Source: JACVRM01 sp963755085 (GTDB taxonomy: Bacteria > Actinomycetota > Thermoleophilia > Gaiellales > Gaiellaceae). From it: a stretch of 64,000 bases of DNA. Numbering within the stretch: position 1 is the stretch's first letter; each line of letters opens with the position of its first letter. The notes under the pieces were generated by a model, which saw only the letters and a program-made list of their open reading frames with translations, was not told the origin of the DNA and made no database searches. Positions 52,239-61,886 of this stretch are shown piece by piece. The position numbers and the translations under genes are program-made. The stretch is taken from NCBI GenBank assembly GCA_963755085.1, contig CAVWIN010000007.1, positions 178,356-242,355 on the forward strand, in the 5' to 3' direction.

Positions 52239-53495
52239 TAGCCGATCTTGTTGGCGATGTTGCGGGCGGCCACGGTGAAGGCCTTCGAGGCCTTCGTCGA
52301 GCCACTGCCCTTGGTCGCCTTGACCCACGCCGTCCCGAGCTCCGACCACACGGAGGCCATCTGGGGGATGTTCGGCATCGGGATGCCGCCCTTGGAGGCG
52401 ATCCCGAGCTCGGACAGGTACTTGTCCTGAAACCTGCTTGCCGGCGAGGACGTTCGCCGGGTAGCGGCCGTTGCCGGCGGCGAGCGCCGACTGCGCGGCC
52501 GTGCCGAGCATGTAGTTGCCGACCAGGTCCTTCGCCGCGGTCTCGACGCCGTGCGTCGCCGCGTACTTGGTGACCATGAAGCCCTGGACGCCCAGGAACG
52601 GCACCGACTGGCACTTGATGGCCGGGAGCTGGACGATCTTCAGGCTGCTGCCGGTCGCGGTCTGCCGCGCCAGGTCGACGTTCCAGGGGCCGGTGACCCA
52701 GTAGGCGACCTTCTTGGTGGCCCACAGGTTCTTGGCGGCCGAGTCGTCGACCTTCGAGTTGATCAGCCCCTCCTTGTTCCACTTGTCGATCGAGCGACGC
52801 ATTGGCGAGGAACTTCTTGTTGGCGACGCCGATGTTCGACGCGTCGAGATTGCCCGCGCTGTTCTTCCCGAAGATGTAGCCGCAGAGGCCGGAGAAGAAC
52901 GGGTACATGTGGTACGCGTCGCCGTTGGCGCCCTGCTGGACGGCGATGCCGACCTGCGAATGCGCCTTCTTCTTGTAGGCGAGCGCGTACTGCTCGAGCT
53001 GCGCCCACGAGGTCGGCACCTTCGCCAGCTTGGTGTTGACGAAGAGGCCGATGTTCTCGATCGCGACCGGGGCGCCGTAGAGGCGCTTGACCGCGGTGCC
53101 GTACGAGAACCCGTCGAGCGCGTAGCTGCGCGATGTTCTTCTTCGCCGCGGCGGTCGGGTTCAGCGGCAGCAGCAGGCCGCTGGCCGCGAGCTCGCCCGT
53201 CCAGTCACTGCGCGCCGACGACGACGTCGGGGGCGTCGGCAGCGGCGACGGTGCTGAGGTTCGTCCGGATGTCGCCGAACTGCTTCTGGACGATGTTGAC
53301 GGTGATGCCCTTCGACTGGGCCCACGCATTGGCGACCTGGGTGACCGCCGCCTGGCGGTCCTTGTCGGTCCAGATCGTCAGGGTGGTCGCCGAGGTCTTC
53401 GCCGGGCGCGCCGATGCGGCGGCCACGGCCAACAGGACCACGGCCATCGCGCCCAACGCAACGAGCGCGAAGCGCGTGAAACGCTTGCTGTACAT
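52239..53495 (-). CDS. malE: Maltodextrin ABC substrate-binding protein, MalE type, frameshifted
   Basis: An exported binding protein of about 415 residues with a signal peptide (MYSKRFTRFALVALGAM, then AVAAASA). Five consecutive pieces in changing frames read as one protein: TLTIWTDKDRQAAVTQVANA, GDIRTNLSTVAAADAPDVVV, DWTGELAASGLLLPLNPTAA, KVPTSWAQLEQYALAYKKK, WVTGPWNVDLARQTATGSSL, GIPMPNIPQMASVW and the final IANKIG. Frame changes fall near 53208, 53132, 52798 and 52433. The upstream AT-richer region probably holds the operon promoter. The sequence between indels is intact, so errors are likely. Confidence 0.83.
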
Positions 53496-53654
53496 ATCAA
53501 CTCCTATCGATGATTCCGGGGACGCCCCGACCCCCGGAGCGCGGGCGGAGCATACGGCCAAAAATGCCCGCACGTCAATGTTTTTTCCCGTTTGTAAATT
53601 CGGGGTTTCTCCGCCACAACAAATTCGCTATTTCTGGCGTCTAACCACAGGTTG

Positions 53655-53678
53655 AGGGATCCGGGAAACCGGGTCCCT
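53655..53678 (-). terminator. Hairpin at the end of the RTX-like gene
   Basis: A 10-base stem with one G-T pair and a GAAA loop (agggatccgg / ccgggtccct) overlaps the stop of the RTX-like gene. The interval 53496-53654 beyond it is unusually AT-rich for this window and probably holds the malE promoter. Confidence 0.5.
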
Positions 53679-54021
53679 AGCTGCCGTTCGCGGGCTCGCC
53701 CGGCTCGCCCTTCGAGGGCGTATTGGCGGCGACCGTCCGGACGATCTCACACCCGGTCAGCGCGACCGGCTCGCCGGCCCGCACGACGGCGACGTCGCGG
53801 TTGCCGAGGCCGCAATCAAGCGTGTCGAGCAGGCCGTCCTGGGCGACCGCGTAGAGGCGGTCGTTGCCGGCGCCGCCGCCGAGCGCGCTGACGGTGTCGT
53901 TGCCCGCGCGGGCGTTGAGGACGTCGGGCCGGTCGGTGCCGGCGATGATGTCGTCGCCGGGCGTGCCAGCGACATCGGCCGCGGCGGCGGCACCGCTCAG
54001 GACGAGCACGGGAACGGTCAC
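53677..54021 (-). CDS. Small RTX-type calcium-binding repeat protein
   Basis: A 114-residue exported protein with a hydrophobic start (VPVLVLSGAAAAADVAG). Two nonapeptide-like repeats follow (GTPGDDIIAGTD, ARAGNDTVSALGGGAGNDRLYA), which bind calcium in RTX proteins. The C-terminal part has two cysteines. The GTG start is the only one that keeps a signal sequence, and the true start could be upstream. The short length suggests a secreted single-domain protein. Function is unknown. Confidence 0.65.
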   Translation of the reverse strand: MTVPVLVLSGAAAAADVAGTPGDDIIAGTDRPDVLNARAGNDTVSALGGGAGNDRLYAVAQDGLLDTLDCGLGNRDVAVVRAGEPVALTGCEIVRTVAANTPSKGEPGEPANGS

Positions 54022-54090
54022 GAGCAGGGCGCGAACGCTCTCGAGTCTTCGGGGCGCCGGTGAAGGCCGTGTGAGGGCCGCGTTGGTTGT

Positions 54091-55176
54091 TTACGCGCTT
54101 GCTGTGACCGCGAGCGCGCGGCGGAGCTCGATGAAGAGCGCCTCGAGCGCCAGGTTCGCCTGGAGGTTCAGCTCCTCGAGCAGGCGCCACAGGGCGCGGA
54201 CGCGCTCGGCGGCGAGCTCGGCCGCGGGCAGGCGCTCGGCGCTCGCGTCTTGCGTGAGCTCCTCGATGCGGTCGGCGTGCACGGCGACGTCGGGCGCGCC
54301 GGCGGCAACGGCGATCAGGTCGCGGAACCAGGCGGCGAGCTCCTCGAGCGCCAGCAGGAGCTGCTCCCGCTCAGCGCCGCGCGCGGCGCGCTTGAGCTGC
54401 TGGTCGACCTCGCGCGCGGGCAGGTCGAGCCCCTCGAGGCGCGTCTCCAGCTCGGCCTTGGCCTCGTTGGCGCGCTCGCGCGCGCCCGCGAGGACGGTCG
54501 CCGCCGCAGCGGCCGCGTCGAACTCGGGGTCGCGGTAGACGGCGCGGGCCGTGTCGAGCAGCGCCGCCCGGCGGGCGGCGGCCTGCGGGTCGAGCAGGCG
54601 CTCGACCCGGTCGAGGCGCCCGGCGGCGAGGCGGGCGATCGCCCGCTGCTGGGCGGCGTCGAGGCCGGGCGCGCTGCGCTCGACCTCGGCGCGGACGGCG
54701 CGCTCGGACAGGCGCCGGAACGGGACGAGCTGGCAGCGCGAGCGGATCGTCTCCGGCAGGGGGCCGAGCTCGTTGGCGATGAGGACGACGGTCGCGTAGT
54801 CCGGCGGCTCCTCGAGGTCCTTGAGCAGCGCGTCGGCGGCGTCCTCGTTCATCAGGTGCGCGTGGTAGACGAGGTAGACGCGGCGGTCGGCCTCGAACGG
54901 CCGCATGTGCAGGTCGCGGCGCAGCTCGCGGATCGGGTCGATGCGGATCTGGTCGCCGAGCGGCTCGAGCACGTAGAGGTCAGGGTGGGCGCGGCGGAGC
55001 GCGCGGCCCGGGTCGCCGCCGATGAGCGCCGCGCCGAAGGCAACGGCTAGGTCGCGCTTGCCGACGCCGGGTGGGCCGTGGAAGAGGTAGGCGTGCGCCG
55101 GCTCGGCGAGCGCGGCGGTGAGCAGGCGCTTGGCCTCGGCCTGCTCGGGGACGGCTTCGGCGAGGAGCTCAGACAT
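54091..55176 (-). CDS. holB: DNA polymerase III delta' subunit
   Basis: A 361-residue clamp-loader subunit. The N-terminal AAA+ domain has the P-loop HGPPGVGKRDLA, a DEAD-box-like LMNEDAADALLKDLEEPP and the SRC motif (TIRSRCQLVPF). A long C-terminal helical domain follows. Delta' works with tau/gamma and delta to load the sliding clamp. The start overlaps the end of tmk by 8 bases. The tmk-holB pairing is widespread in bacteria, which supports both calls. Confidence 0.92.
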   Translation of the reverse strand: MSELLAEAVPEQAEAKRLLTAALAEPAHAYLFHGPPGVGKRDLAVAFGAALIGGDPGRALRRAHPDLYVLEPLGDQIRIDPIRELRRDLHMRPFEADRRVYLVYHAHLMNEDAADALLKDLEEPPDYATVVLIANELGPLPETIRSRCQLVPFRRLSERAVRAEVERSAPGLDAAQQRAIARLAAGRLDRVERLLDPQAAARRAALLDTARAVYRDPEFDAAAAAATVLAGARERANEAKAELETRLEGLDLPAREVDQQLKRAARGAEREQLLLALEELAAWFRDLIAVAAGAPDVAVHADRIEELTQDASAERLPAAELAAERVRALWRLLEELNLQANLALEALFIELRRALAVTASA

Positions 55177-55762
55177 GGGCTTCCAGGTCGGCGCGGACGG
55201 CGGCGGCGAGCTCGTCGACGGGGCGCGTGCCGTCGAGGGTGACGATGCGCTCGGGGAAGCGCTGCGCCAGCTCGGCGTAGGCGTCGTTCACCCGAGCGCG
55301 GAAGGCGTCGCCTTCGCGCTCGATGCGGTCGGGGGCGCCGAGCCGACCGGCGGCGGTGCGCGCGTCGAGCAGCAGGACGAAGGTGCGGTCGGGCAGGCGG
55401 CCGGCGAGCACGGGCAGGTTGAGCTCGAGCACCTCGTCGACGCCGAGGCCGCGGGCGATGCCCTGGTAGGCGAGCGACGAGTCGACGAAGCGGTCGCAGA
55501 CGACCCAGGCGCCGCGCTCGAGCGCGGGGCCGATGACCTCGGCGACGAGCTCGGCGCGCGCGGCGGCGAAGAGCGCGGCCTCGGCCCAGGGCGCCATCGC
55601 GTCGCCCGTGAGCAAGAGCTCCCGGATCGCCTCCCCGAGCGGCGTGCCGCCCGGCTCGCGCGTGAGCACCACCTCGCGCCCGGCGGCGATGAGGTGCTCG
55701 GCCAGGAGTCTCGCCTGGGTGCTCTTGCCCGAGCCGTCGACGCCCTCGAAGCTCACGAACAT
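55169..55762 (-). CDS. tmk: Thymidylate kinase
   Basis: A 197-residue dTMP kinase that makes dTDP from dTMP with ATP. The P-loop is FEGVDGSGKSTQARLLAEHL, the DR motif CDRFVDSSLAYQG, and the LID region RLGAPDRIEREGDAFRARV. The ATG before FVSFEG is chosen because homologues begin there. It is the first gene of the tmk-holB pair. Confidence 0.95.
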   Translation of the reverse strand: MFVSFEGVDGSGKSTQARLLAEHLIAAGREVVLTREPGGTPLGEAIRELLLTGDAMAPWAEAALFAAARAELVAEVIGPALERGAWVVCDRFVDSSLAYQGIARGLGVDEVLELNLPVLAGRLPDRTFVLLLDARTAAGRLGAPDRIEREGDAFRARVNDAYAELAQRFPERIVTLDGTRPVDELAAAVRADLEAHV

Positions 55763-55805
55763 CGGGGTCAACTGTATGCCGGCGGCGTCGTAGACTCGCC
55801 GCACG

Positions 55806-56642
55806 GTGGCAGAGGGCGAGCCAGGCCCCGTTCTGCCGGAGCTCCGCTGGACGCTCTACGTCATCGCCGTGCTCGTGTTCCTGGTCGGGATCCCGCTGAT
55901 CCTGCTCGCGAGCAAGACGGACGACTACTTCGCGTGGACGATCCATCCGTCGCTGACGGCGGCCTGGCTCGGCGGCGTGTACTGGGCCGCGTGCGGCGGC
56001 GTCTGGGCGGCCGGGCGCCGCGAGCTGTGGGCTGATGCCCGCTCGATCATGCCGGCCGCGTTCACGTTCACGACGCTGACGACGATCGCGACGTTCATCC
56101 ACCTGGACAAGTTCCAGACGGGCAGCCCGCGCGGGTGGGCGTGGATCGGCGTGTACGTGCTGACGCCGCCGGCGCTCGCGATCCTGTGGTTCCGGCAGCA
56201 GCGCGTCGCCGGCACCGACCCGCCGCGACTCCTGCCGTACGCCGGGTGGGTGCGCGTGGTCCTGGTTGTGCAGCTGATGGTCGCGCTCGGCGTCGGCCTG
56301 GCGCTCTACATCGCGCCGCATACGAGCACGGACATCTGGCCGTGGACGCTGACGCCGTTGACGTCGCGCGCCGTCGGCGCCGGCCTGCTCGGCCTCGCGG
56401 TCGCGAGCACGTGGGCGCTGAAGGAGGCCGACTGGGAGCGGATCGGCGGCCCGGCGGTCAGCTTCCTCGTCTTCGGCGCGCTCCAGCTGATCGCGCTCGT
56501 CCACTACCACGACACCGTCTCGTGGAGCGACTGGGAGCTCTGGGCGCTGATTGCCCTGCTCGTGTCGTTCCTCGTCGTCGGCGCGGAGAGCATCCGCGCC
56601 CGCCGAGCGGCCCCCGAGGCCGCGGCCGTTCCGGCCGCCTAA
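55806..56642 (+). CDS. Seven-span membrane protein, unknown function
   Basis: A 278-residue protein from a GTG start with about seven helices (near residues 15-38, 50-68, 82-98, 105-125, 145-165, 178-196 and 208-255 as two). Short, conserved-looking segments include TDDYFAWTIHPSLTAAWLGG and FIHLDKFQTGSPRGWAW. I do not recognise a family. It is divergent from tmk with only about 40 bases between the starts and stands before the methyltransferase gene. Confidence 0.7.
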   Translation: MAEGEPGPVLPELRWTLYVIAVLVFLVGIPLILLASKTDDYFAWTIHPSLTAAWLGGVYWAACGGVWAAGRRELWADARSIMPAAFTFTTLTTIATFIHLDKFQTGSPRGWAWIGVYVLTPPALAILWFRQQRVAGTDPPRLLPYAGWVRVVLVVQLMVALGVGLALYIAPHTSTDIWPWTLTPLTSRAVGAGLLGLAVASTWALKEADWERIGGPAVSFLVFGALQLIALVHYHDTVSWSDWELWALIALLVSFLVVGAESIRARRAAPEAAAVPAA

Positions 56643-56711
56643 GCCCCCGTCCACGAGGCGACCGAGGGGGCCCCGGGGGTCTCTTGGTCGTTCTGGACTA
56701 CGCTCGCCGCC

Positions 56712-57428
56712 GTGGACACCAAGGACGCCGAGCGCGCGTACCCGGAGACGCTCGACGAGACGCACCGGGGCTGGCTGCACTCGAAGCCGTTTCGCAACGA
56801 TCCCGCCGAGACGAGCCGGCTGCTCGTCGACGCGGCGCTGATCATCCTCGTGCTCGACCTGAGCGAGGGCGTCTCGCTCTGCGAGCTCGGCTGTGGCACG
56901 GGCTGGCTCAGCCGCTTCGCCACGCGCCAGGGCGTCCGCGCGGTCGGCTACGACATCTCCCCGGGGATGGTGGAGATCGCGCGCGAAGAGGCCGCCCGCG
57001 AGGGCGTCGAGGTTCGCTACGAGGTCGCGGACATGGAGACGCTCGAGCCCGACGAGCAGTTCGACACCTGCCTGCTCTACGACGCGCTCCACCACAGCAC
57101 CCGGCCGGACCTCGTGCTGGCGACGGCGCGGAAGACGCTCCGGCCCGGCGGCCGCCTGCTGCTCCACGAGCCGAACTGGATGCACCGCTTCGCCGGCCGC
57201 GCCGCCGCGCAGGAGCACGGCGTCACCGAGGCCGGCTACTCGGCGCGGCGGCTGAAGCAGCTCGTGCGCGACGCCGGGTTCACGGAGGTGCACCGGCTGC
57301 ACCGGAGCCGGCGCGCGCTCCATTCGAACGCGCCCCTCGACGTCGCGCGCCACTTCGGCGGGCCGCTCGTCACGCGCGCGATGGGCCCGTTCTGGACGGA
57401 GGTCTGGCTGCTGGCGGACACCGCGTGA
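56712..57428 (+). CDS. Class I SAM-dependent methyltransferase
   Basis: A 238-residue methyltransferase. Motif I is LCELGCGTGWLSRFA, with an acidic residue at the end of the next strand (AVGYDISPGMVEIA), motif II region FDTCLLYDALHHS and motif III LRPGGRLLLHEP. The substrate is not evident. The start is a GTG, and the stop overlaps the epimerase GTG (GTGA). The coupling suggests a role in modifying a lipid or sugar made with the epimerase. Confidence 0.85.
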   Translation: MDTKDAERAYPETLDETHRGWLHSKPFRNDPAETSRLLVDAALIILVLDLSEGVSLCELGCGTGWLSRFATRQGVRAVGYDISPGMVEIAREEAAREGVEVRYEVADMETLEPDEQFDTCLLYDALHHSTRPDLVLATARKTLRPGGRLLLHEPNWMHRFAGRAAAQEHGVTEAGYSARRLKQLVRDAGFTEVHRLHRSRRALHSNAPLDVARHFGGPLVTRAMGPFWTEVWLLADTA

Positions 57429-58327
57429 GAGCGGTCGTCACCGGCGGCGCCGGGTTCATCGGCTCGCACGTCGTCGACGCGCTGCTGGCGCGCGGCGACG
57501 AGGTCACCGTCATCGACAACTTCGCCACCGGCAAGCGCGAGAACCTGCGCGCCGAGGCGGCGCTCGCCGAGCGGGACGTCCGCGACGACCTCGGCGACGT
57601 GTTCGAAGACGCCCGCCCGGAGGTGTGCTTCCACCTCGCCGCCCAGGCCGACGTCCGCGTCTCGGTCGCCGACCCCGAGTTCGACGCGCAGGTGAACGCG
57701 ATCGGCACCGTGCGCGTGCTCGAGGGCGCGCGCCGGCACGGCACGCACGTCGTCTTCAGCTCCACCGGCGGCGCGATCTACGGCGAGGCCCCCGAGCCGG
57801 CGACCGAGGAGTCGGCGCGGCAGCCGCTCTCGCCGTACGGCACGTCCAAGCTCGCCGCGGAGGAGTACATCCGCACCTACAACCGGCTCTACGAGAGCGG
57901 CCACGTCGCGCTTCGCTACGGGAACGTCTACGGGCCGCGCCAGGACCCGCACGGGGAGGCGGGCGTCGTCGCCATCTTCTTCAACCGCCTGAAGGCGGGC
58001 GAGGCGCCGCGCATCTTCGGCGACGGGCAGCAGACGCGCGACTACGTCTTCGTCGGCGACGTCGTCGACGCGACCCTCGCGGGCGCCGGCGTCCGCGGCG
58101 GGATCTTCAACGTCGGCACGGGCCGCGAGACCTCGGTCGTCGAGCTCTTCGACACCTGCCGCGCCGTCGCAGGCGTCGACGTCGAGCCGGAGTACGCGCC
58201 CGCGCGCCTCGGCGAGCTGCAGCGCAGCGTGCTGGCGATCGACCGCGCGATCGACGAGCTCGCCTGGCGGCCGCGGCGCTCGCTGGACGAGGGTCTCGCC
58301 GAGACCTGGGCCTGGGTGCGCGGCTAG
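57425..58327 (+). CDS. NAD-dependent epimerase/dehydratase (GalE-like)
   Basis: A 300-residue extended short-chain dehydrogenase. It starts with VTGGAGFIGSHVVDALL. The active-site YxxxK is in SPYGTSKLAAEEY, and Ser/Thr of the triad in VFSSTGGAIYGE. The block RYGNVYGPRQDPHGEAGVVA is that of UDP-glucose 4-epimerases. It probably interconverts UDP-sugars for cell-envelope glycans. A UDP-GlcNAc or dTDP-sugar substrate is also possible. The start overlaps the methyltransferase stop. Confidence 0.88.
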   Translation: MRAVVTGGAGFIGSHVVDALLARGDEVTVIDNFATGKRENLRAEAALAERDVRDDLGDVFEDARPEVCFHLAAQADVRVSVADPEFDAQVNAIGTVRVLEGARRHGTHVVFSSTGGAIYGEAPEPATEESARQPLSPYGTSKLAAEEYIRTYNRLYESGHVALRYGNVYGPRQDPHGEAGVVAIFFNRLKAGEAPRIFGDGQQTRDYVFVGDVVDATLAGAGVRGGIFNVGTGRETSVVELFDTCRAVAGVDVEPEYAPARLGELQRSVLAIDRAIDELAWRPRRSLDEGLAETWAWVRG

Positions 58328-58902
58328 GGGACGCGCCAGCAGCGCGGTGCGAGCCAGCGCGTGTGCGACACGAGCACGCCTGAGGCGTTGTACGCGTCGA
58401 CCCACGCGACGGCGCAGGCGCACTGGTCCGGCCCGGTGCAGCTGACGATGAAGCCGTGGTCCACGGTGAGCGGCACGTCCACCTGGGCGCCGTCGCGCTG
58501 CGTCAGCACGACGCGCGAGATGCCGTTCGCGGCGACGCCGGCGAAGTAGCGGCCGCTGACCGCGGCAACGGCCGGCGGGTCGCCGAAGAATGTCGACGGC
58601 GACATGCAGCCGGTCCCGCTCGCGTGGCCGTCCGCGAGCAGGACCGAGCAGAGCCAGCCTTTCCTGGTCTGCGCGAGATAGAGGCGCGCCTTGCGCTTGC
58701 CGCTCCCGTAGGTCGCGACGAGGCGGGACTGTGCGAGCGACGGCAACGCCTGCTGCAGGGCCTTCGGCATCGTGTCGCCTGGCCGCTGCACGCGGATCAT
58801 CGCGAGCGGGTCGGTGCCGCTGTGCGGCGCGGCGCCCGCGTCGACGGCGACGCCGAGACCGGCGAGGAGCAGGACCATGGCAAGGAGGAGACCCGACCGC
58901 AC
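58324..58902 (-). CDS. Secreted protein of unknown function
   Basis: A 192-residue protein from a GTG start with an N-terminal signal sequence (RSGLLLAMVLLLAGLGVAVDA). The mature part contains five cysteines, including CTGPDQCACAV, and a GTGCMSPSTFFGDPP segment. The pattern resembles other short exported actinobacterial proteins with disulfides, but no family is recognised. The last four bases overlap the epimerase stop (convergent). Confidence 0.65.
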   Translation of the reverse strand: MRSGLLLAMVLLLAGLGVAVDAGAAPHSGTDPLAMIRVQRPGDTMPKALQQALPSLAQSRLVATYGSGKRKARLYLAQTRKGWLCSVLLADGHASGTGCMSPSTFFGDPPAVAAVSGRYFAGVAANGISRVVLTQRDGAQVDVPLTVDHGFIVSCTGPDQCACAVAWVDAYNASGVLVSHTRWLAPRCWRVP

Positions 58903-58963
58903 AAAGCTCAGTCTAAGTACGTGCTTCTGAAGGAAGTCTGACCCTCGGGCCGAACCGGAGGCC

Positions 58964-59431
58964 GTGGTCGATGCGGCGCTCGTACAGCCCTGGCGGACGG
59001 CGACGATGGTGGCCGTCGGGGTTGCGCTCGTCGAGCTGCTGCTCGTCATTGCACTCGGGGTGACGCTGCTCGGCTCCACGGGCCATGCATCGGCAGCGAC
59101 TGCCGCGAAGCACAGGGTCACGCACCACCGTGCGCCGGCGCGCGTCCTGCCGCGCGGCAAGACCCGGATCCTGATCCTGAACGGCAACGGCCGCAGCGGC
59201 GCCGCCGGCGAAGAGGCCACCATCGTGCGGTCGATGGGCTATCGCATCGCCGCGGTCGGCAACGCCGCCCGCTCGGACTACGGCCGCAGCACGGTGCTTT
59301 ACCCCCAGGGGCGCACCCGCGAGGCGCGCCGTCTGGCGCACGACCTCGGCATCAAGCTGGTCGGCCCGCTCGACGGCGTCAGCCGGGCCAAGATGCGCGA
59401 CGCCACCGTGGCGCTCATCCTCGGGCTCTAG
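58964..59431 (+). CDS. LytR C-terminal domain protein
   Basis: A 155-residue protein with one N-terminal membrane span (about residues 15-38) and an external LytR_C domain: KTRILILNGNGRSGAAGEEA, SMGYRIAAVGNA, STVLYPQGRTREARRLAHDLG. Such domains occur at the end of LytR-CpsA-Psr wall ligases or alone as anchored proteins. The catalytic LCP domain is absent. The GTG start is uncertain. An ATG at 59006 would shorten the tail. It is convergent with the O-antigen-ligase-like gene, overlapping by 17 bases. Confidence 0.8.
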   Translation: MVDAALVQPWRTATMVAVGVALVELLLVIALGVTLLGSTGHASAATAAKHRVTHHRAPARVLPRGKTRILILNGNGRSGAAGEEATIVRSMGYRIAAVGNAARSDYGRSTVLYPQGRTREARRLAHDLGIKLVGPLDGVSRAKMRDATVALILGL

Positions 59432-61283
59432 CCAGCCAGCTCGCGGCGAGCGGATCGTTCGGGTCGAGCTCGTGCGCGCGCGTGAGAGAGTCGACCGCGG
59501 CCCGGCGCTGCCCGACGGCGAGCTGGTACTGGCCCAGTGAGCGCCATGTGATCGCGTTCTCCGGCTGGAGCCGGGTCGCGCGTGCGTAGAGGTCGAGTGC
59601 AGCCGGCACGTCGCCGAGGCGGCGCACCGCGTAGGCCCAGGCGAGCAGCGCCTCGGCCGAGAGCGGGTTGATGTCGTGCGCCTCCCGGGCCGCCACCGCG
59701 GAGCGCTGGAAGTTCGTGTCCTGGACGGCCAGGGCGTCGTCCAGCTTCCGGTCGGCGCGCCACGGCGTCGTCACCGACAGCACCGCGGCCACGGCGGCGA
59801 CCGCGATCCCGAGCGCGGCCACGCGCGCCCGCACCGGCTCGCGCTCCGGCCGCTCGCTCGCAGCGAGCGCACCGACGACGAGCACCGCCGGGCCGGTCAG
59901 CGCCTGGAAGTCCCAGTCGAACTCGAGCAGCGTGTGCAGCCCGTAGGCGAGCACGACGGCCGCGAGCGCATTCGTCGCCAACCCGTTGCGCTGGACCGCA
60001 GAGACGACGGCCGCGCCGGCCGACACGATGAGGGCGACGAGCAGGAGCGCCCCGACGAGCCCGAGCTCGGCCAGGAACTGGAGGGGCAGGTCATGGGGCT
60101 CGAGCGCATCGGAGCTGCTCGTCCCGAGCGCGCGGCGCGCGAGCTGGAACGTGCCGGCGCCCGAGCCGCCGAGCGGGTGGTCGCGGAAGACGTGCCACGC
60201 GTCCTTCCACCAGTGCACGCGGTCGCTGGAGCCGAGATGGAAGAAGCGCGACGGCCCGCCGTGGATCGTGAGCGGGCCGGACGAGCGGCTCGCCGCGGCG
60301 GCGATTGCGAGCACCCCGACCACCGCGACGGAGACGAGCAGCCACTTGACGACGGCGCGCGGGACGGTGACCGGGTGGCGGCGCAGCCACCACCAGACGC
60401 CCACGACGACTGCCGCCCCGACAAGCACCGCGGCGGCGTAGGCAGGTGCGTCGTGGACGCGCACATGCCGCGGCTGCTCGTCCTTGGAGACGCCCGGCAG
60501 CGCGAATGCGACCAGCGAAGCGGCGACTCCCGGCAGCGCTCCGATCGCGAGCGTCGCGAGCGTGGCCGTCCGCTCGCGCGCGAGCAGCAGCCAGAGGCCG
60601 ACCGCCGCCGCGGCGACGACGAGCCCACCGCGCGAGAAGGTCAGGAGCAGCGCGACCGTGCTGCCGTAGATCAGCAGCAACCCGGCGAGGCGCGACCGCG
60701 CCGCCACCCAGAGCCCGAGCGGGAAGCCCCAGGCGGCGATCAGCGCGAACGCATTCCAGTACCCGACGGTCCCGGTCATCCGGCCCGTGCTGTCGCCCAG
60801 CGTGTCGAGCGGCGGGATCGCCTTGCCCAGGAGGCCCCAGCCGACCGCGAGCCCGGTCGCGGCCGCGAGGGCGCCGGCCACGATTCGCGGCCCCGCGAAC
60901 GTGCCAACGATCGCGAAAGCGACGTAGGCGAGTGTCAGGTTCGCGTAGTCCCACGAGCGGTCGGCCTGGATCGACCACCAGAGCGAGAGCAGCGCCCACG
61001 CCGCGAGCGCCGCGAGCGAGCCCAGGAACCAGACGCCGGCCCGCCCGACGCGGGGCAGGGCGACGACGCCGAAGAGCGCGAGCGCGCCCAGCAGCCCGGC
61101 CGCGAGCACGGCCGCCGAGGCGATCAGGACGTTGCGTGGCTCGTTCGGACCGGGGCCGGTCCCGAAACGAGGACCGTTTGCACCGCCGGCGAAAAGGACA
61201 CATAGCGCCAGGACGCCGGCAGCAAACCCCGCCCCAAGGCGTCCGGCAGGCGCCTGCATCGCATCGAAGCTACCATTGGCCAT
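59415..61283 (-). CDS. O-antigen ligase-like membrane protein with TPR tail
   Basis: A 622-residue protein with about twelve membrane spans (residues 15-500). It has the Wzy_C/O-antigen ligase pattern (GTVGYWNAFALIAAWGFPLG, the external HLGSSDRVHWWKDAWHVFRD and HPLGGSGAGTF). The last 100 residues are a soluble TPR-like tail (AEALLAWAYAVRRLGDVPAA, WRSLGQYQLAVGQRRAAV). It may polymerise or ligate cell-surface glycans. The sugar-epimerase gene nearby is consistent with that. A single-gene unit starting with ATG. Confidence 0.85.
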   Translation of the reverse strand: MANGSFDAMQAPAGRLGAGFAAGVLALCVLFAGGANGPRFGTGPGPNEPRNVLIASAAVLAAGLLGALALFGVVALPRVGRAGVWFLGSLAALAAWALLSLWWSIQADRSWDYANLTLAYVAFAIVGTFAGPRIVAGALAAATGLAVGWGLLGKAIPPLDTLGDSTGRMTGTVGYWNAFALIAAWGFPLGLWVAARSRLAGLLLIYGSTVALLLTFSRGGLVVAAAAVGLWLLLARERTATLATLAIGALPGVAASLVAFALPGVSKDEQPRHVRVHDAPAYAAAVLVGAAVVVGVWWWLRRHPVTVPRAVVKWLLVSVAVVGVLAIAAAASRSSGPLTIHGGPSRFFHLGSSDRVHWWKDAWHVFRDHPLGGSGAGTFQLARRALGTSSSDALEPHDLPLQFLAELGLVGALLLVALIVSAGAAVVSAVQRNGLATNALAAVVLAYGLHTLLEFDWDFQALTGPAVLVVGALAASERPEREPVRARVAALGIAVAAVAAVLSVTTPWRADRKLDDALAVQDTNFQRSAVAAREAHDINPLSAEALLAWAYAVRRLGDVPAALDLYARATRLQPENAITWRSLGQYQLAVGQRRAAVDSLTRAHELDPNDPLAASWLARARG

Positions 61284-61358
61284 GGCCGTCGGCCCCGGCT
61301 TACACCCCGCTTACCTAAGCCTCACCCGACGATTACTCTGGACACTCATACTTCAGCA

Positions 61359-61886
61359 GTGCGCATAGCGAGGAAACGGGCCCCGCACGCCCTCGTCCTG
61401 CTCACCGCCCTGGCGACCGCTTTGTCGGCGTGTGGCTCGTCTTCCGCTGCCACGCCCTGCTGGAAGTCGGTACTGAGCGACTGGTCGAACCATCGGCTCG
61501 GGCAGACGACGTACGCGATCTCCTGCTACGACCAGGCGGTCACGAACCTCCCGCCGGACATCCGCTATTACTCGGACGCCGCGGACGCGATCCAGGCCGC
61601 CAAGCTGGCGGCGATCAACAAGCAGCAGGCGCGCCACACGGCAGGCTTCAACGGCGGCAGCTCCTCGAGCAGCGGGGGCGGCACCTCCAGCGGCGGCTCG
61701 GACAACACGGGCGGCCCGACCAGCCCGATGGTAAAGGTGCTCGGCTCGAGCTCGGCGGACAGCGTCCCGGTGCCGCTGTTGATCGTCGCGGGCCTCGCGA
61801 TCCTGCTCCTCGCCGCCGGCGCGGTCGGCATTGCGAACCGCCACGTTCAGGCGCGGCGAGTGACGCCGGACGACCCGGCCGCCTGA
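61359..61886 (+). CDS. Putative lipoprotein with C-terminal anchor
   Basis: A 175-residue protein from a GTG start. The signal ends in the lipobox LSACGSSS, so Cys25 may be lipidated. A domain with two cysteines follows (TPCWKSVLSDWSN, YAISCYDQAVTNLPPDIRYY). A Ser/Gly linker of about 35 residues leads to a C-terminal membrane span (LLIVAGLAILLLAAGAVGI). Both a lipid anchor and a C-terminal span are unusual. Function is unknown. Confidence 0.7.
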   Translation: MRIARKRAPHALVLLTALATALSACGSSSAATPCWKSVLSDWSNHRLGQTTYAISCYDQAVTNLPPDIRYYSDAADAIQAAKLAAINKQQARHTAGFNGGSSSSSGGGTSSGGSDNTGGPTSPMVKVLGSSSADSVPVPLLIVAGLAILLLAAGAVGIANRHVQARRVTPDDPAA